This document shows positions 23,862-32,598 of a stretch of 64,000 bases of DNA, piece after piece. The DNA is from Solirubrobacterales bacterium (GTDB lineage Bacteria > Actinomycetota > Thermoleophilia > Solirubrobacterales > Solirubrobacteraceae). The notes beneath the pieces are model-generated. The model was not told the DNA's origin and did no database searches. It was given only the letters and a program-made list of their open reading frames with translations. Where the stretch lies: NCBI GenBank assembly GCA_027451345.1, contig DAIDJO010000073.1, forward strand, positions 1 to 64,000, written 5' to 3'. Both the position numbers and the translations under genes were made by a program. Each line of letters begins with the position of its first letter. Position 1 is the first letter of the stretch.

Positions 23862-24931
23862 GCACGCGCGCCGAGCGGCTGAGCGACGCGCTGGCGGGGG
23901 CCGAGCTCGACCTCCTGCTCGTCACCAACCTCGTGCACGTCCGCTACCTCACCGGCTTCACGGGCTCGAGCGGGCTCGTCCTGATCGGCCCCGACCTGCG
24001 GCTGTTCGTCACGGATTTCCGCTACACCGAGCAGGCGCAGGAGGAGGTGCACGCCGAGTTCGAGCGCCTCACCGCGAGCGGCGGCCTCCTCGAGGAGGCG
24101 ACCGAACGGCTGCCCGACGGTCCGCTGCGGCTCGGTTACGAGTCCGAGACGATGACCGTCGAGGGGTACCGGCAGGCGCGGGAGCTGATCCCGGAGCCCG
24201 TCGAGCTCGTCGCCGCAACGGGCCTCGTGGAGCGCCTGCGCCGGGTCAAGGGGGAGGACGAGCTCGAGCTGATCACCGCCGCCCAGCGGATCGCCGACGC
24301 CGCGCTCGAGGCGCTGCTGGCCGGCGGTCTCGAGGGGCGCACGGAGCGCGAGCTCGCCCTCGCCCTCGAGCACGACATGCGGCTGCGGGGAGCGGACGGC
24401 CCGAGCTTCGCCACGATCATCGCCGGCGGCGCGCACGGAGCGCTGCCGCACGCCACGCCGCGCGAGGTCCCGTTGCAGCGGGGTCAGATGGTCGTCATCG
24501 ACTGGGGTGCGACGTACCGCGGCTACGCCTCCGACTGCACCCGCACGGTGGCCGTCGGCGAGCCCGGGCCCGAGGCGCGCGAGGTCTATGAGCTCGTGCT
24601 CGGCGCCCAGCAGGCGGGCCTGGACGCGATCCGCGCCGGCGGCGACGGGCGGGAGATCGACCGGGTCGTCCGCGACATCATCTACGGCGCCGGTCACGAG
24701 GGCCACTACGGTCACGGCCTCGGCCACGGTGTCGGCCTCGAGATCCACGAGGCGCCGTGGCTCTCGTTCCGCGGCCAGGACGTCCTCGAGGCCGGCAACG
24801 TCGTCACCGTCGAGCCGGGCGTCTACCTGCCCGGACGGTTCGGCATCCGCATCGAGGACCTCGTCGTGGTGACCGACGACGGCTGCCGCATCCTGACGAC
24901 GATCCCCAAGTCGCTGCGGATCGTGCACTGA
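23858..24931 (+). CDS. pepP: M24B metallopeptidase (Xaa-Pro aminopeptidase-like)
   Basis: The 357-aa protein has a creatinase-type N-domain (LLVTNLVHVRYLTGFTGSSG) and a pita-bread catalytic domain. The metal ligands are visible: VVIDWGATYRGYASDCTR (two Asp), GHGLGHGVGLEIHE (His), VVTVEPGVYLPG (Glu) and GIRIEDLVVVT (Glu). It cleaves N-terminal residues before proline. pepP-efp adjacency is common in actinobacteria and Firmicutes. It overlaps aroQ by 4 nt. Confidence 0.93.
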   Translation: MSTRAERLSDALAGAELDLLLVTNLVHVRYLTGFTGSSGLVLIGPDLRLFVTDFRYTEQAQEEVHAEFERLTASGGLLEEATERLPDGPLRLGYESETMTVEGYRQARELIPEPVELVAATGLVERLRRVKGEDELELITAAQRIADAALEALLAGGLEGRTERELALALEHDMRLRGADGPSFATIIAGGAHGALPHATPREVPLQRGQMVVIDWGATYRGYASDCTRTVAVGEPGPEAREVYELVLGAQQAGLDAIRAGGDGREIDRVVRDIIYGAGHEGHYGHGLGHGVGLEIHEAPWLSFRGQDVLEAGNVVTVEPGVYLPGRFGIRIEDLVVVTDDGCRILTTIPKSLRIVH

Positions 24932-25000
24932 CGCGCGCTCCCGGGGCCGGCGGCCAGCGGGCCGACCGGCCCCGCGGAAGCCGCCTACACTGGCAGCCGC

Positions 25001-25561
25001 ATGATTTCCACCAATGAGTTCCGCAACGGTTCCCACATCGACGTCGAGGGGACCATCTACAAGATCATGGAGTTCCAGCACGTCAAGCCCGGCAAGGGCG
25101 GGGCGTTCGTGCGCACGAAGCTGCGCCGCGCCTCCGACGGGAACGTGATCGACCGCACCTTCCGGGCCGGCGAGAAGTTCCGGCCGGTCCGCACCGAGGT
25201 GCGCAGCATGCAGTTCCTCTACAAGGACGGCAGCGACGCGCACTTCATGGACACCGAGACCTACGAGCAGCTGACGATCCCCGAGACGACCCTCGCCGAC
25301 CCGCTGCGCTGGATGAAGGAGTCCGACCAGGTCGAGGTGCTCTACATCGACGGCAACCCGGCCGACGTGCAGCTGCCGAGCGCCGTCGACCTCGAGGTGA
25401 CCGAGACCGAGCCCGGGCTGCGGGGCAACACCGCCTCGGGGGGCGGCACGAAGCCCGCCACGCTGGAGACCGGTGCCCAGATCAACGTGCCGCTGTTCGT
25501 CAACATCGGTGACGTGGTGCGCGTCGACACCCGCTCGGGTGAGTACGTGTCGCGTGCCTGA
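25001..25561 (+). CDS. efp: Elongation factor P
   Basis: The 186-aa protein has three beta-barrel domains. The loop HVKPGKGGAFVRTK carries the lysine that is modified in many bacteria. Domains II and III contain MDTETYEQLTIPE and GDVVRVDTRSGEYVSRA. EF-P frees ribosomes stalled at polyproline stretches. The modifying enzyme genes (epmA/B or rhamnosyltransferase) are not in the window. Its TGA overlaps the nusB ATG by one base. Confidence 0.98.
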   Translation: MISTNEFRNGSHIDVEGTIYKIMEFQHVKPGKGGAFVRTKLRRASDGNVIDRTFRAGEKFRPVRTEVRSMQFLYKDGSDAHFMDTETYEQLTIPETTLADPLRWMKESDQVEVLYIDGNPADVQLPSAVDLEVTETEPGLRGNTASGGGTKPATLETGAQINVPLFVNIGDVVRVDTRSGEYVSRA

Positions 25562-25998
25562 TGGCGCGCCGAACCGAGCAGCGGCGGGCGGCGATCTGGG
25601 CGCTCTACCAGAGTGACCTTCTCGAGCGGCCGCTCGAGGAGACCTTTCCGCGCGACGTCCACCAGTTCACGCGCGTGCTCGCCACCGAGGTGCAGGAGCA
25701 CCAGCCGGAGCTCGACGCGCTGATCACGCGGTACGCGACCGGCTGGTCGCTCGGCCGGATCGCGCCGCTCGAGCGCTCGATCCTGCGCGTCGGGCTGCTC
25801 GAGCTGACGCGTCCGGAGCTGCTGCCGGGGGATCAGGCGATTCCGCCGGAGGGTGCGATCAACGAGGCGGTGCAGACGGCGAAGGAGTTCTGCGGGGCCG
25901 ACGCGCCCGGGTTCGTCAACGGGATCCTCGCCGCGGTCCTGCGCGACGGCCCCGCGGCGGCCGCACCGCCGGGCGGCGAGCGGACAACGGACATCTGA
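25561..25998 (+). CDS. nusB: Transcription antitermination factor NusB
   Basis: The 145-aa helical protein reads RRTEQRRAAIWALYQSDLLE, then GWSLGRIAPLERSILRVGL and AINEAVQTAKEFCGADAPGFVNGIL, which is the NusB pattern. It binds boxA RNA with NusE and supports rRNA transcription. The ATG overlaps the efp stop. The efp-nusB pair is conserved in actinobacteria. Confidence 0.96.
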   Translation: MARRTEQRRAAIWALYQSDLLERPLEETFPRDVHQFTRVLATEVQEHQPELDALITRYATGWSLGRIAPLERSILRVGLLELTRPELLPGDQAIPPEGAINEAVQTAKEFCGADAPGFVNGILAAVLRDGPAAAAPPGGERTTDI

Positions 25999-26012
25999 GG
26001 CACACTGCAACG

Positions 26013-26468
26013 ATGGGCTACACCACCGAAGAGGGACGCACCCAGATCCTCGACGACGCCGCCGCCGCGGTCGACCAGTTGAGCATCGCCATCGCGGCGC
26101 TCGGCGAGGCCTACGAGCACCTCGACGAATCGGCCGGGGACCGGATGGAGGACGGGCTCTTCCGCCCGCTCCAGGCGGCCTACGGGCAGCTGAAGCGGAC
26201 CCTGGCCGAGTTCGCCCAGCGGACCGGGCTGCCCGGCCGGAGCTTTCCGGCCGCGCCGCCGCCCGCCCCCGAGGATCCGCGCGCCTCGCTCGAGCATGCG
26301 GCCGACGCGATCCAGACGGCCGACGAGATGCTCGCCGAGCTCCAGGACTCGCTGCTGCCCGTCGAGGTCGGCGACCAGCAGCTGCGCAGCGGCCTGTCCG
26401 GCACCCGCAGCACGATCGCCCCGCTGCCGGAGCGCTGCGACGAGTTCATCAGAACGCTCGGGCGCTGA
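26013..26468 (+). CDS. Helical hypothetical protein
   Basis: This 151-aa soluble protein is nearly all helical: QILDDAAAAVDQLSIAIAAL, then a proline-rich hinge (FPAAPPPAPEDP), then LEHAADAIQTADEMLAELQD. It looks like two antiparallel helical hairpins. No known domain is recognised. It follows nusB by 14 nt on the same strand and converges on PPK2 with only 7 nt between the stops. Confidence 0.7.
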   Translation: MGYTTEEGRTQILDDAAAAVDQLSIAIAALGEAYEHLDESAGDRMEDGLFRPLQAAYGQLKRTLAEFAQRTGLPGRSFPAAPPPAPEDPRASLEHAADAIQTADEMLAELQDSLLPVEVGDQQLRSGLSGTRSTIAPLPERCDEFIRTLGR

Positions 26469-26475
26469 GCGGCGC

Positions 26476-27246
26476 TCAGAGCGCCGCCTCGACCGAGAGC
26501 GGCTCCTGCCCCGAGGTGCGCATGCCGCGCTCGAGCGCCGCGACGACGGTCTCGATCACGGCGACGCGCGCGTGGCCCTTGCTCTCGCCCGAGATGAGCC
26601 GCCACGGCGCCGGCTCGTGGTCGGTCTCGCGCAGCATGTCGCCGACGGCACGCTCGTAGGCCGGACGCCGGGCGCGGTTGCGCCAGTCGTCCTCGGTGAG
26701 CTTCCACGCCTTCAGCGGATCGCTGGCCCGCGCCTCGAAGCGCTCGAGCTGCTCGCGGGGCGAGATGTGCAGCCACAGCTTCACGATCACGGTGCCCTCC
26801 TCGGCGAGCGCGCGCTCAAATTCGACGATCTCCCGGAAGGCGCGTTTCCACTCGGCCTTCTTGGCCAGTCCCTCGACCCGCTCGACGAGCACCCGGCCGT
26901 AATAGGTGCGGTCGAAGACCGACATCCCGCCCCAACCGGGGATCTCCGGCCAGAACCGCCAGAGGAAGTGGTGGCGCTTCTCGCGCTCGCTCGGCGCGGC
27001 GAACTCCGCCACCGTGTAGTGGCGGGGGTCGAGCGGCGCGGTGAGGCGGCGGATCGCGCCCCCCTTGCCCGACGCGTCCCAGCCCTCGAAGAGGACGAGG
27101 AGCGGTGGCCCGAGCCGGCCGTCGCCGATCAGGCCGCCGCACTGCAGGCGGAGCGCGAGCAGGCGCTTCTGGGCGCGCTCGAGGCGCTCGGCAGCCTCAC
27201 CGGCGGGTAGCTTCAGGGTGAGATCAACGTCGTCGAGCGAGGCCAT
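26476..27246 (-). CDS. ppk2: Polyphosphate kinase 2 family protein
   Basis: From ATG 27246 the product is 256 aa. It carries Walker A FEGWDASGKGGAIRRL, the Walker B region SVFDRTYYGRVLVERVEG, and the lid-module sequence LKAWKLTEDDWRNR. These define PPK2, which uses polyphosphate to phosphorylate nucleotides. Its size, single domain and lid suggest a class I or III enzyme acting on ADP or AMP. The frame continues to 27975 upstream, but that part lies under the LOG gene and is not real. It is divergent to LOG. Confidence 0.92.
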   Translation of the reverse strand: MASLDDVDLTLKLPAGEAAERLERAQKRLLALRLQCGGLIGDGRLGPPLLVLFEGWDASGKGGAIRRLTAPLDPRHYTVAEFAAPSEREKRHHFLWRFWPEIPGWGGMSVFDRTYYGRVLVERVEGLAKKAEWKRAFREIVEFERALAEEGTVIVKLWLHISPREQLERFEARASDPLKAWKLTEDDWRNRARRPAYERAVGDMLRETDHEPAPWRLISGESKGHARVAVIETVVAALERGMRTSGQEPLSVEAAL

Positions 27247-27264
27247 CGCCCTACTCTGACAGCT

Positions 27265-27996
27265 ATGAGGGCCAACCGACATCCGGACGTGGCGCAACCG
27301 CCGCGCCAGCCCACCTTCGACCAGGAGCTCCTCTCGCTGCTCGGCGACGAGAGCCCCGAGGCGCGGGCCAAGGACGCCGATCTGCTGCGAATGATCGCGG
27401 CGGAGTTCGCGATGGGGTTCGACGCGCTGTCGGAGATCGGTCCCGCGGTGACGATCTTCGGGTCCTCGCGGACCGGCCCCGAGCATCCGACCTACCGGCT
27501 CGTTCGCGCCGTCGCGGCCGCGCTCGGCCGCGCCGGCTTCGCGATCATCACCGGCGGCGGCCCCGGGCTGATGGAGGCCGCCAACCGCGGCGCGCGCGAC
27601 GCGGGGGCGCTCTCGATCGGCTGCAACATCGAGCTTCCCCACGAGCAGCACTCGAACCCATATCTCGACATCAGCCTGCGCTTTCACCACTTCTTCGCCC
27701 GCAAGGTGATGTTCGTCCGCTACGCGCAGGCGTTCGTCGTCGCCCCCGGGGGGTTCGGCACGCTCGACGAGCTCTTCGAGGTCCTGACGCTCATCCAGAC
27801 CGGGAACGTGCGGAACTTCCCGGCGGTGCTGATCGGCGACGGGGAGTGGGCCGGGATGCTCGACTGGCTGCGGGAGCGCGCGCTGCCGGACGGCCGGATC
27901 GACTCCGACGATCTCGACGGCCTGCATGTCACCGCCGACCCGGCGGAGGTCGTCCGGATCGTCGAGCAGCACCACCGGATGGCAGAATCGGCGTGA
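27265..27996 (+). CDS. LOG-family protein
   Basis: The 243-aa protein has the Rossmann-like pattern FGSSRTG, ITGGGPGLMEAANRGARDAG and PGGFGTLDELFEVLT. The last is the signature of LOG nucleotide 5'-monophosphate phosphoribohydrolases, which release bases (cytokinins in plants) from their riboside monophosphates. In bacteria the physiological substrate is often unclear. The stop overlaps the next ATG by one base. Confidence 0.9.
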   Translation: MRANRHPDVAQPPRQPTFDQELLSLLGDESPEARAKDADLLRMIAAEFAMGFDALSEIGPAVTIFGSSRTGPEHPTYRLVRAVAAALGRAGFAIITGGGPGLMEAANRGARDAGALSIGCNIELPHEQHSNPYLDISLRFHHFFARKVMFVRYAQAFVVAPGGFGTLDELFEVLTLIQTGNVRNFPAVLIGDGEWAGMLDWLRERALPDGRIDSDDLDGLHVTADPAEVVRIVEQHHRMAESA

Positions 27997-28973
27997 TGCA
28001 GCAGCGTGACGTCCCCCGCCTCGGGCGCAGCCTCAGCGTGATCGGCCTCGGCACCTGGCAGCTCGGGGCCGACTGGGGGGCGGTCGATCCTGACGCCGCC
28101 CGGGCCACCCTCGAAGCCGCGGTGGCCGCCGGGATCACGTTCCTCGACACCGCCGACGTGTACGGCGACGGTCACAGCGAGCAGTTCATCTCCGGCCTGC
28201 TCGCGAGCCACCCGGAGCTGCTCGTCGCCACGAAGATGGGCCGGCGGGTGCCGCAGCGGCTCGAGAACTACTCGCCCGAGCACTTCGCCGAGTGGAACGA
28301 GCGCTCCCGCGCCAACCTCGGTGTGGCCACCCTCGACCTGGTGCAGCTGCACTGCCCGCCGGACGAGGTGTACGCCAGTGACGCGGTGTTCGACGCCCTG
28401 GACGCGATGGTGCGGGACGGACGCCTGCGGGCCTACGGGGTGTCGGTGGAGACCTGCGATCAGGCACTGGCGGCGATCGCGCGCCCGCACGTCGCCACGG
28501 TGCAGATCATCCTCAACTGCTTCCGGCTCAAGCCGCTCGAGCGGGTGCTCCCGGCCGCGGCCGCGGCGGGCGTCGGGATCATCGCCCGCGTGCCGCTCGC
28601 CTCCGGCCTGCTGTCGGGGCGCTTCGACGCGTCAACGACGTTCGCCGCCGATGACCATCGCCGGTACAACCGCCACGGCGAGGCCTTCGACGTCGGCGAG
28701 ACGTTCTCCGGCGTCCCGTACGACGTCGGTCTGGAGGCGGTGGAGGAGCTGAAGGGTCTCGTCGAGCCGGGCATGACCCTCGCCCAGTTCGCGCTGCGCT
28801 GGGTGATCGACCAGCCGGGGGTGAGCACGGTGATCCCGGGCGCCCGCAACCCGGAGCAGGTTCGCGCCAACGCCGCGGTGGCGGCGCTGCCGCCGCTCAG
28901 CGAGGCGCAGCGGCGGGGGGTCAGCGACGTGTACGAGCGCCTGGTGCGCCCGCACGTGCATGACCGCTGGTAG
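27996..28973 (+). CDS. Aldo/keto reductase
   Basis: The 325-aa TIM-barrel protein has GLGTWQLG and the catalytic tetrad Asp and Tyr in LDTADVYGDGHSEQ, Lys in ATKMGRR and His in VQLHCPPDE. The cofactor-binding end is TVIPGARNPEQVRANAAV. It probably reduces a carbonyl with NADPH; the substrate is unknown. It begins at ATG 27996, coupled to LOG, or at GTG 27993. Its last codons are duplicated as a tandem repeat. Confidence 0.92.
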   Translation: MQQRDVPRLGRSLSVIGLGTWQLGADWGAVDPDAARATLEAAVAAGITFLDTADVYGDGHSEQFISGLLASHPELLVATKMGRRVPQRLENYSPEHFAEWNERSRANLGVATLDLVQLHCPPDEVYASDAVFDALDAMVRDGRLRAYGVSVETCDQALAAIARPHVATVQIILNCFRLKPLERVLPAAAAAGVGIIARVPLASGLLSGRFDASTTFAADDHRRYNRHGEAFDVGETFSGVPYDVGLEAVEELKGLVEPGMTLAQFALRWVIDQPGVSTVIPGARNPEQVRANAAVAALPPLSEAQRRGVSDVYERLVRPHVHDRW

Positions 28974-29014
28974 GGCCCCCGCGCGCGGCCGCTGGTAGGG
29001 GCCCCCGCGCGCGG
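28964..29014. repeat. Tandem duplication of a 25-26-bp unit spanning a stop codon
   Basis: The unit CCGCTGGTAGGG-CCCCCGCGCGCGG occurs at 28964-28988 and again at 28989-29014, where it has one extra G. The first copy includes the last codons and TAG of the aldo/keto reductase. It lies between convergent genes and looks like a recent slippage duplication. Confidence 0.85.
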
Positions 29015-29036
29015 CCATCGCGCGCCCACGCCCGCC

Positions 29037-30170
29037 TCAGCCGCGCTGAATGCCGACTGACGTGGCGGTCCCCTCGTACCGGCTCTGGGTCCTCGCGTAG
29101 GGACCGACCGTGTGCCGGTCGAGGAACTTCAGGCCGGTGTCGACGTCGGCCGGCCCGATCAGCCCGTCCGTCGCCCGGTACAGGAACAGCTCGAGGGTGG
29201 CCAGGAAGCCCTGCAGGTACGGCTGCTGGTCGATGGCGAACTGGATCACGCCGTCGGCCAGCAGCGTCGCGGTGTTCGCGGTGAGATCGAAGCCGCCGCC
29301 GACCACCTTGCGGGCCAGGCCGTACTGCTGGATCGCTTGGGCCAGGCCGGCGGTGCTGCCGGCGTCGACGGCGAAATACCCGCGGAAGCGGTGCCGGTGC
29401 GTTCCGATGAAGGCGTCGGTGGCGGTGATCTCCTGCGCCTGGCCGGCGCCGGTGGCCGGGGCGGTGATGTGCAGGTTCGTGCCCGCGAGCGCCTCGCGGA
29501 CGCCGTCGAGCCGCGGCTGCGCTCCGGTCGACCCGGGGACGCCGATGAACACGGCGATGCGGCCCCCGTCGGGCAGCAGCTCGCGGATCCGCTCGCCCAT
29601 CGCCCGTCCGGCCTGCCGGGGGTCCTGTCCGATGTACGCGAGCCGGCGGGTGCCGGGCGCGTCGGCGTTGTAGGCGATGACGGGGATGCCGGCGCGGATC
29701 GCGGCGTCGACCGGCTCGGCGAGCAGCGGTGAGATCAGGCTGGTGGCGATGCCGTCGACGCGCGCGCTGGTGGCGGTGTCGAGCGCGCTCGCCATCTGCC
29801 GGGCGTTGCTCGACGTCGACCCGGTCCACGCGTAGGAGCAGTTGAGCAGCCGGCAGGCGTCCTGGATGCCGTTGATCGTCGGGATGAAGAAGGCGTTCTC
29901 GGTCGCATGGTTGACGAAGGTGAAGCGGTAGCCCCCCTTGACACCGAAGATCGCGGGGACGGGGTTGCCGGGCGTCTGGATCGTCGTCGTCCCGGTGCCG
30001 CTCGCGCGCCCGCACGCGTCGAGCAGCGCGGCGGCGAGGCCGGCCGCTCCGCCGGTGAGCGCGCTGCGGCGCGTCAGCCGGAGCGCGGGGGAGACGCGGT
30101 CCGCGCGCGTGTCGCCCCACTCGAGGCGCTCAAGCGCGTCCTCGACGGCGTCCGGCTCACTCTGGTTCAT
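29037..30170 (-). CDS. Second sugar-binding lipoprotein (periplasmic-binding family)
   Basis: The 377-aa protein has an unusual start: 33 soluble residues precede a twin-arginine sequence TRRSALTGG, a hydrophobic stretch and a lipobox LLDAC with Cys 53. This fits a Tat-exported, lipid-anchored binding protein. The mature part resembles RbsB/LacI-type binding proteins (VDGIATSLISPLLAEPVDAA; NADAPGTRRLAYIGQDPRQA). It lies downstream of the permease but after a strong hairpin, so it may be expressed separately. It may give the transporter a second ligand range. Confidence 0.87.
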   Translation of the reverse strand: MNQSEPDAVEDALERLEWGDTRADRVSPALRLTRRSALTGGAAGLAAALLDACGRASGTGTTTIQTPGNPVPAIFGVKGGYRFTFVNHATENAFFIPTINGIQDACRLLNCSYAWTGSTSSNARQMASALDTATSARVDGIATSLISPLLAEPVDAAIRAGIPVIAYNADAPGTRRLAYIGQDPRQAGRAMGERIRELLPDGGRIAVFIGVPGSTGAQPRLDGVREALAGTNLHITAPATGAGQAQEITATDAFIGTHRHRFRGYFAVDAGSTAGLAQAIQQYGLARKVVGGGFDLTANTATLLADGVIQFAIDQQPYLQGFLATLELFLYRATDGLIGPADVDTGLKFLDRHTVGPYARTQSRYEGTATSVGIQRG

Positions 30171-30335
30171 GTTCTCTCATCCGCTCTGGCGCGACCCTGG
30201 CGCGTCACGCCGAGGGTACGCAACGCCGCTGCCGGAGGTCTCCACGCCGGGGCGCGGACGGCGAGCGGCCCATCGCCGACGGCGCCGGTGAGGGGCCCCA
30301 TGTGCGACCGCGCCCGCTGACGGGCGGGACGGCCG

Positions 30336-30375
30336 CCTCCGGGTGGGCCGGCGCACGGCCGGGCCCACCCGGAGG
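30336..30375 (-). terminator. Strong hairpin between the permease and the second binding protein
   Basis: CCTCCGGGTGGGCC (30336-30349) pairs perfectly with GGCCCACCCGGAGG (30362-30375) around a 12-nt loop that can fold further. It begins 12 nt after the permease stop on the minus strand. The 216-nt gap 30171-30386 holds nothing else obvious. It may limit read-through into the second binding-protein gene. Confidence 0.65.
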
Positions 30376-30386
30376 GAGCGATACGG

Positions 30387-31694
30387 CTAGCGAACCACCG
30401 CCCGGCGCCGCACGAGGGCGTCGAGCGAGACCGCGGCGATCAGCACGACGGCGGTGGAGATGTCCTGCACGGCCGGGCTGACGCCCATCAGGGCGAGGCC
30501 GTTGTACACCACCGAGATGACGAAGCCGCCGAGCAGCGCGTTGACCATCCGCCCGCGGCCGCCGAACAGCGCGGTTCCGCCGACGACCGCCGAGGCGACG
30601 GCGTAGAGCACCAGGGTGCCGCCGTCGATGGCGGTGGAGACGCTGCCCTGCTGGGAGATGTAGATCAGGCCGGCCAGCGCGGAGGTCGCGCCGGACATGA
30701 TGAAGCCGAACGTGACGATCCACTTGACGTTGATGCCCGCGCGGCGCGCCGCCTCCGGGTTGTTGCCGACCGCGTAGATGTAGCGTCCGGTCCGGGTGTG
30801 CGAGAGCAGCCACGAGTACGCCAGGATGATGAGCAGCACGAACGGGATCACCCACGGCACGCCCTCGACCACGCCGAGGTTGCTGCGGTTGGCGTTGCAG
30901 ATGTAGAGCAGCACGACTCCGGCGGCCGCCACGGCGCCGATCGTGATCACGGTGACCCCGATGGGCTTGGTGTGCAGCCCGCGCGCCCGACGGGACCGGT
31001 TGCGGCTCAGGGTCAGCGCGGCGAACAGCGCGACACAGGCCACCATCACGATCCAACCGAGGGTGGGGCTCATCTGGCTGCCGGCGAGCTTGGCGATCGG
31101 GGTCGAGGGATCGATCTGGATGACGCCGCCGACGGCGGTCTTGTCGAAGTTGGCGAGCTCGAGCATGATCCCGAGGAAGCCGAGCTGCCCACCGAGCGTC
31201 ACGATGAAGGAGGGCAGGCCGAGCCGCGTGATCAGCGTGCCCTGGATCAGGCCCAGGAAGCCCATGACCAGGACGCCGCCGACGATGCCGAGCCACCAGG
31301 GGAAGTTGACGGGCGGGGCGATCAGCTCCGCGATCACGAACCCGCCGATCCCGACCCCGTAGCCGAGGCTCAGGTCGATCTCGGACAGCAGCAGGATGAA
31401 CGTCTCAGCCGCGCCGATGACGATGAAGATCGCCGACTCGATGAAGAGGTTGACGAGGTTTCCGTCGCTCAGGAACGCGGAGCTCTCGATCTGGAAGAAG
31501 ATGCCGATCAGGATGAGCGCCGCCAGCACCGGCAGCGCGCCGCTCTCGCCGCCCTTGATCCTGCGCCACCACGCCTGGACGTATTCGCCGAGCGTGTTGG
31601 CGAGCGCCTCGGGGGCGACGGTGGTCAGCTCGGCCTCGCTGAGCGCGGACTCAGAGCCTTCGTCGGGTTCGATCTGAGCTTGGGGGGTACTCAC
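30387..31694 (-). CDS. Sugar ABC transporter permease (RbsC/XylH type)
   Basis: The 435-aa protein from GTG 31694 has a 60-residue cytoplasmic N-terminus, then about ten membrane helices. It carries motifs of the branched RbsC/XylH permease family: EIDLSLGYGVGIGGFV, AVGNNPEAARRAGINVK and GGTALFGGRGRMVNALLGG. It forms the channel through which pentoses or related sugars enter. It follows the ATPase gene by 21 nt. Its length exceeds RbsC (about 320 aa) and fits XylH-like permeases. Confidence 0.93.
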   Translation of the reverse strand: MSTPQAQIEPDEGSESALSEAELTTVAPEALANTLGEYVQAWWRRIKGGESGALPVLAALILIGIFFQIESSAFLSDGNLVNLFIESAIFIVIGAAETFILLLSEIDLSLGYGVGIGGFVIAELIAPPVNFPWWLGIVGGVLVMGFLGLIQGTLITRLGLPSFIVTLGGQLGFLGIMLELANFDKTAVGGVIQIDPSTPIAKLAGSQMSPTLGWIVMVACVALFAALTLSRNRSRRARGLHTKPIGVTVITIGAVAAAGVVLLYICNANRSNLGVVEGVPWVIPFVLLIILAYSWLLSHTRTGRYIYAVGNNPEAARRAGINVKWIVTFGFIMSGATSALAGLIYISQQGSVSTAIDGGTLVLYAVASAVVGGTALFGGRGRMVNALLGGFVISVVYNGLALMGVSPAVQDISTAVVLIAAVSLDALVRRRAVVR

Positions 31695-31715
31695 CTGTTT
31701 CCCTTTCGGAGCGCG

Positions 31716-32489
31716 TCAGGCCACGCTGGCGGCCGCGCTCGCCCTGCCGGTGGTCATGTACTCGACCGCGTTCTGGCGGTTGAAGTCTGAGGCCGGCCCG
31801 TTCACCACCAGGTGCCCGAGGTAGAGCACCGCGATCCGGTCGGCGACCTCGAAGATGTCGTTGAGGTTGTGCGAGATCACGAGCACGGCCACGCCGCGCC
31901 CGGAGAGGCGCTTGATCAGGTCGAGCACCATCCGCGTCTGGGCGACGCCGAGGGCCGCGGTCGGCTCGTCCATGATCACGAGCTTCGCCTCGTTGACCAG
32001 CGCCTTGGCCACGGCGACCGACTGGCGCTGGCCGCCGGACAGCGAGGCGACCGGCTGGCGGATGGAGCGGACCGTCGTCACCGACAGCTCCTTGAGCGTC
32101 TGCCGTGCCGCGGTCTCCATCGCGTCCTCGTCGAGCTGCCGCAGCCGCATGGGCTCGTGCCCGAGGAACATGTTCTGGACGATGTCGAGGTTGTCGCAGA
32201 GCGCGAGGTCCTGGTAGATCGTCTTGATGCCCATCTCCTCGGCCTCGCGCGGACCGCTGTGGTGGACGGGCTTGCCCCGCCAGAGCATCTGTCCCGCATC
32301 GGGGGACCAGAGGCCGGCGATGGTCTTGATCAGCGACGACTTGCCGGCGCCGTTATCCCCAATCAGCGCGGTGACCTGTCCGGCCGGAATGTCGAAGGTG
32401 ACGTCCGTCAGGGCCTGGACGGGGCCGAACCGCTTGGTGATCCCGCGCAGCGACAGCAGCGCTTGGTCGGTGGCTTCACTTGTGCTCAT
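31716..32489 (-). CDS. Sugar ABC transporter ATP-binding protein
   Basis: From ATG 32489 the product is 257 aa with a single ABC domain: Walker A GDNGAGKSSLIK, Q-loop IYQDLALCDNLDI, signature LSGGQRQSVAVA, Walker B KLVIMDEPTAALG and H-loop VISHNLNDIF. Only one ATPase domain is present, unlike RbsA/XylG, which carry two, so it must dimerise. The fused sensor kinase upstream has a closely similar ATPase domain (CENLDV against CDNLDI) but lacks the H-loop His. The frame extends to 32579 without support. Confidence 0.93.
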   Translation of the reverse strand: MSTSEATDQALLSLRGITKRFGPVQALTDVTFDIPAGQVTALIGDNGAGKSSLIKTIAGLWSPDAGQMLWRGKPVHHSGPREAEEMGIKTIYQDLALCDNLDIVQNMFLGHEPMRLRQLDEDAMETAARQTLKELSVTTVRSIRQPVASLSGGQRQSVAVAKALVNEAKLVIMDEPTAALGVAQTRMVLDLIKRLSGRGVAVLVISHNLNDIFEVADRIAVLYLGHLVVNGPASDFNRQNAVEYMTTGRASAAASVA

Positions 32490-32598
32490 GTGCTTCGCGG
32501 TGTCCGTGGGGGTGACGAGGGTAGGGGACGGGTTCCGCCCGCCGGTCATCTTCGACCGGCGGGCGGATTCTCCCGCCATCAGCGCACTATTGCTAGGG

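Noticed and set aside
26476-27975. PPK2 with a 240-residue N-terminal extension
   Set aside because: The extension is antisense to the LOG gene, and the PPK2 domain has its own ATG at 27246.
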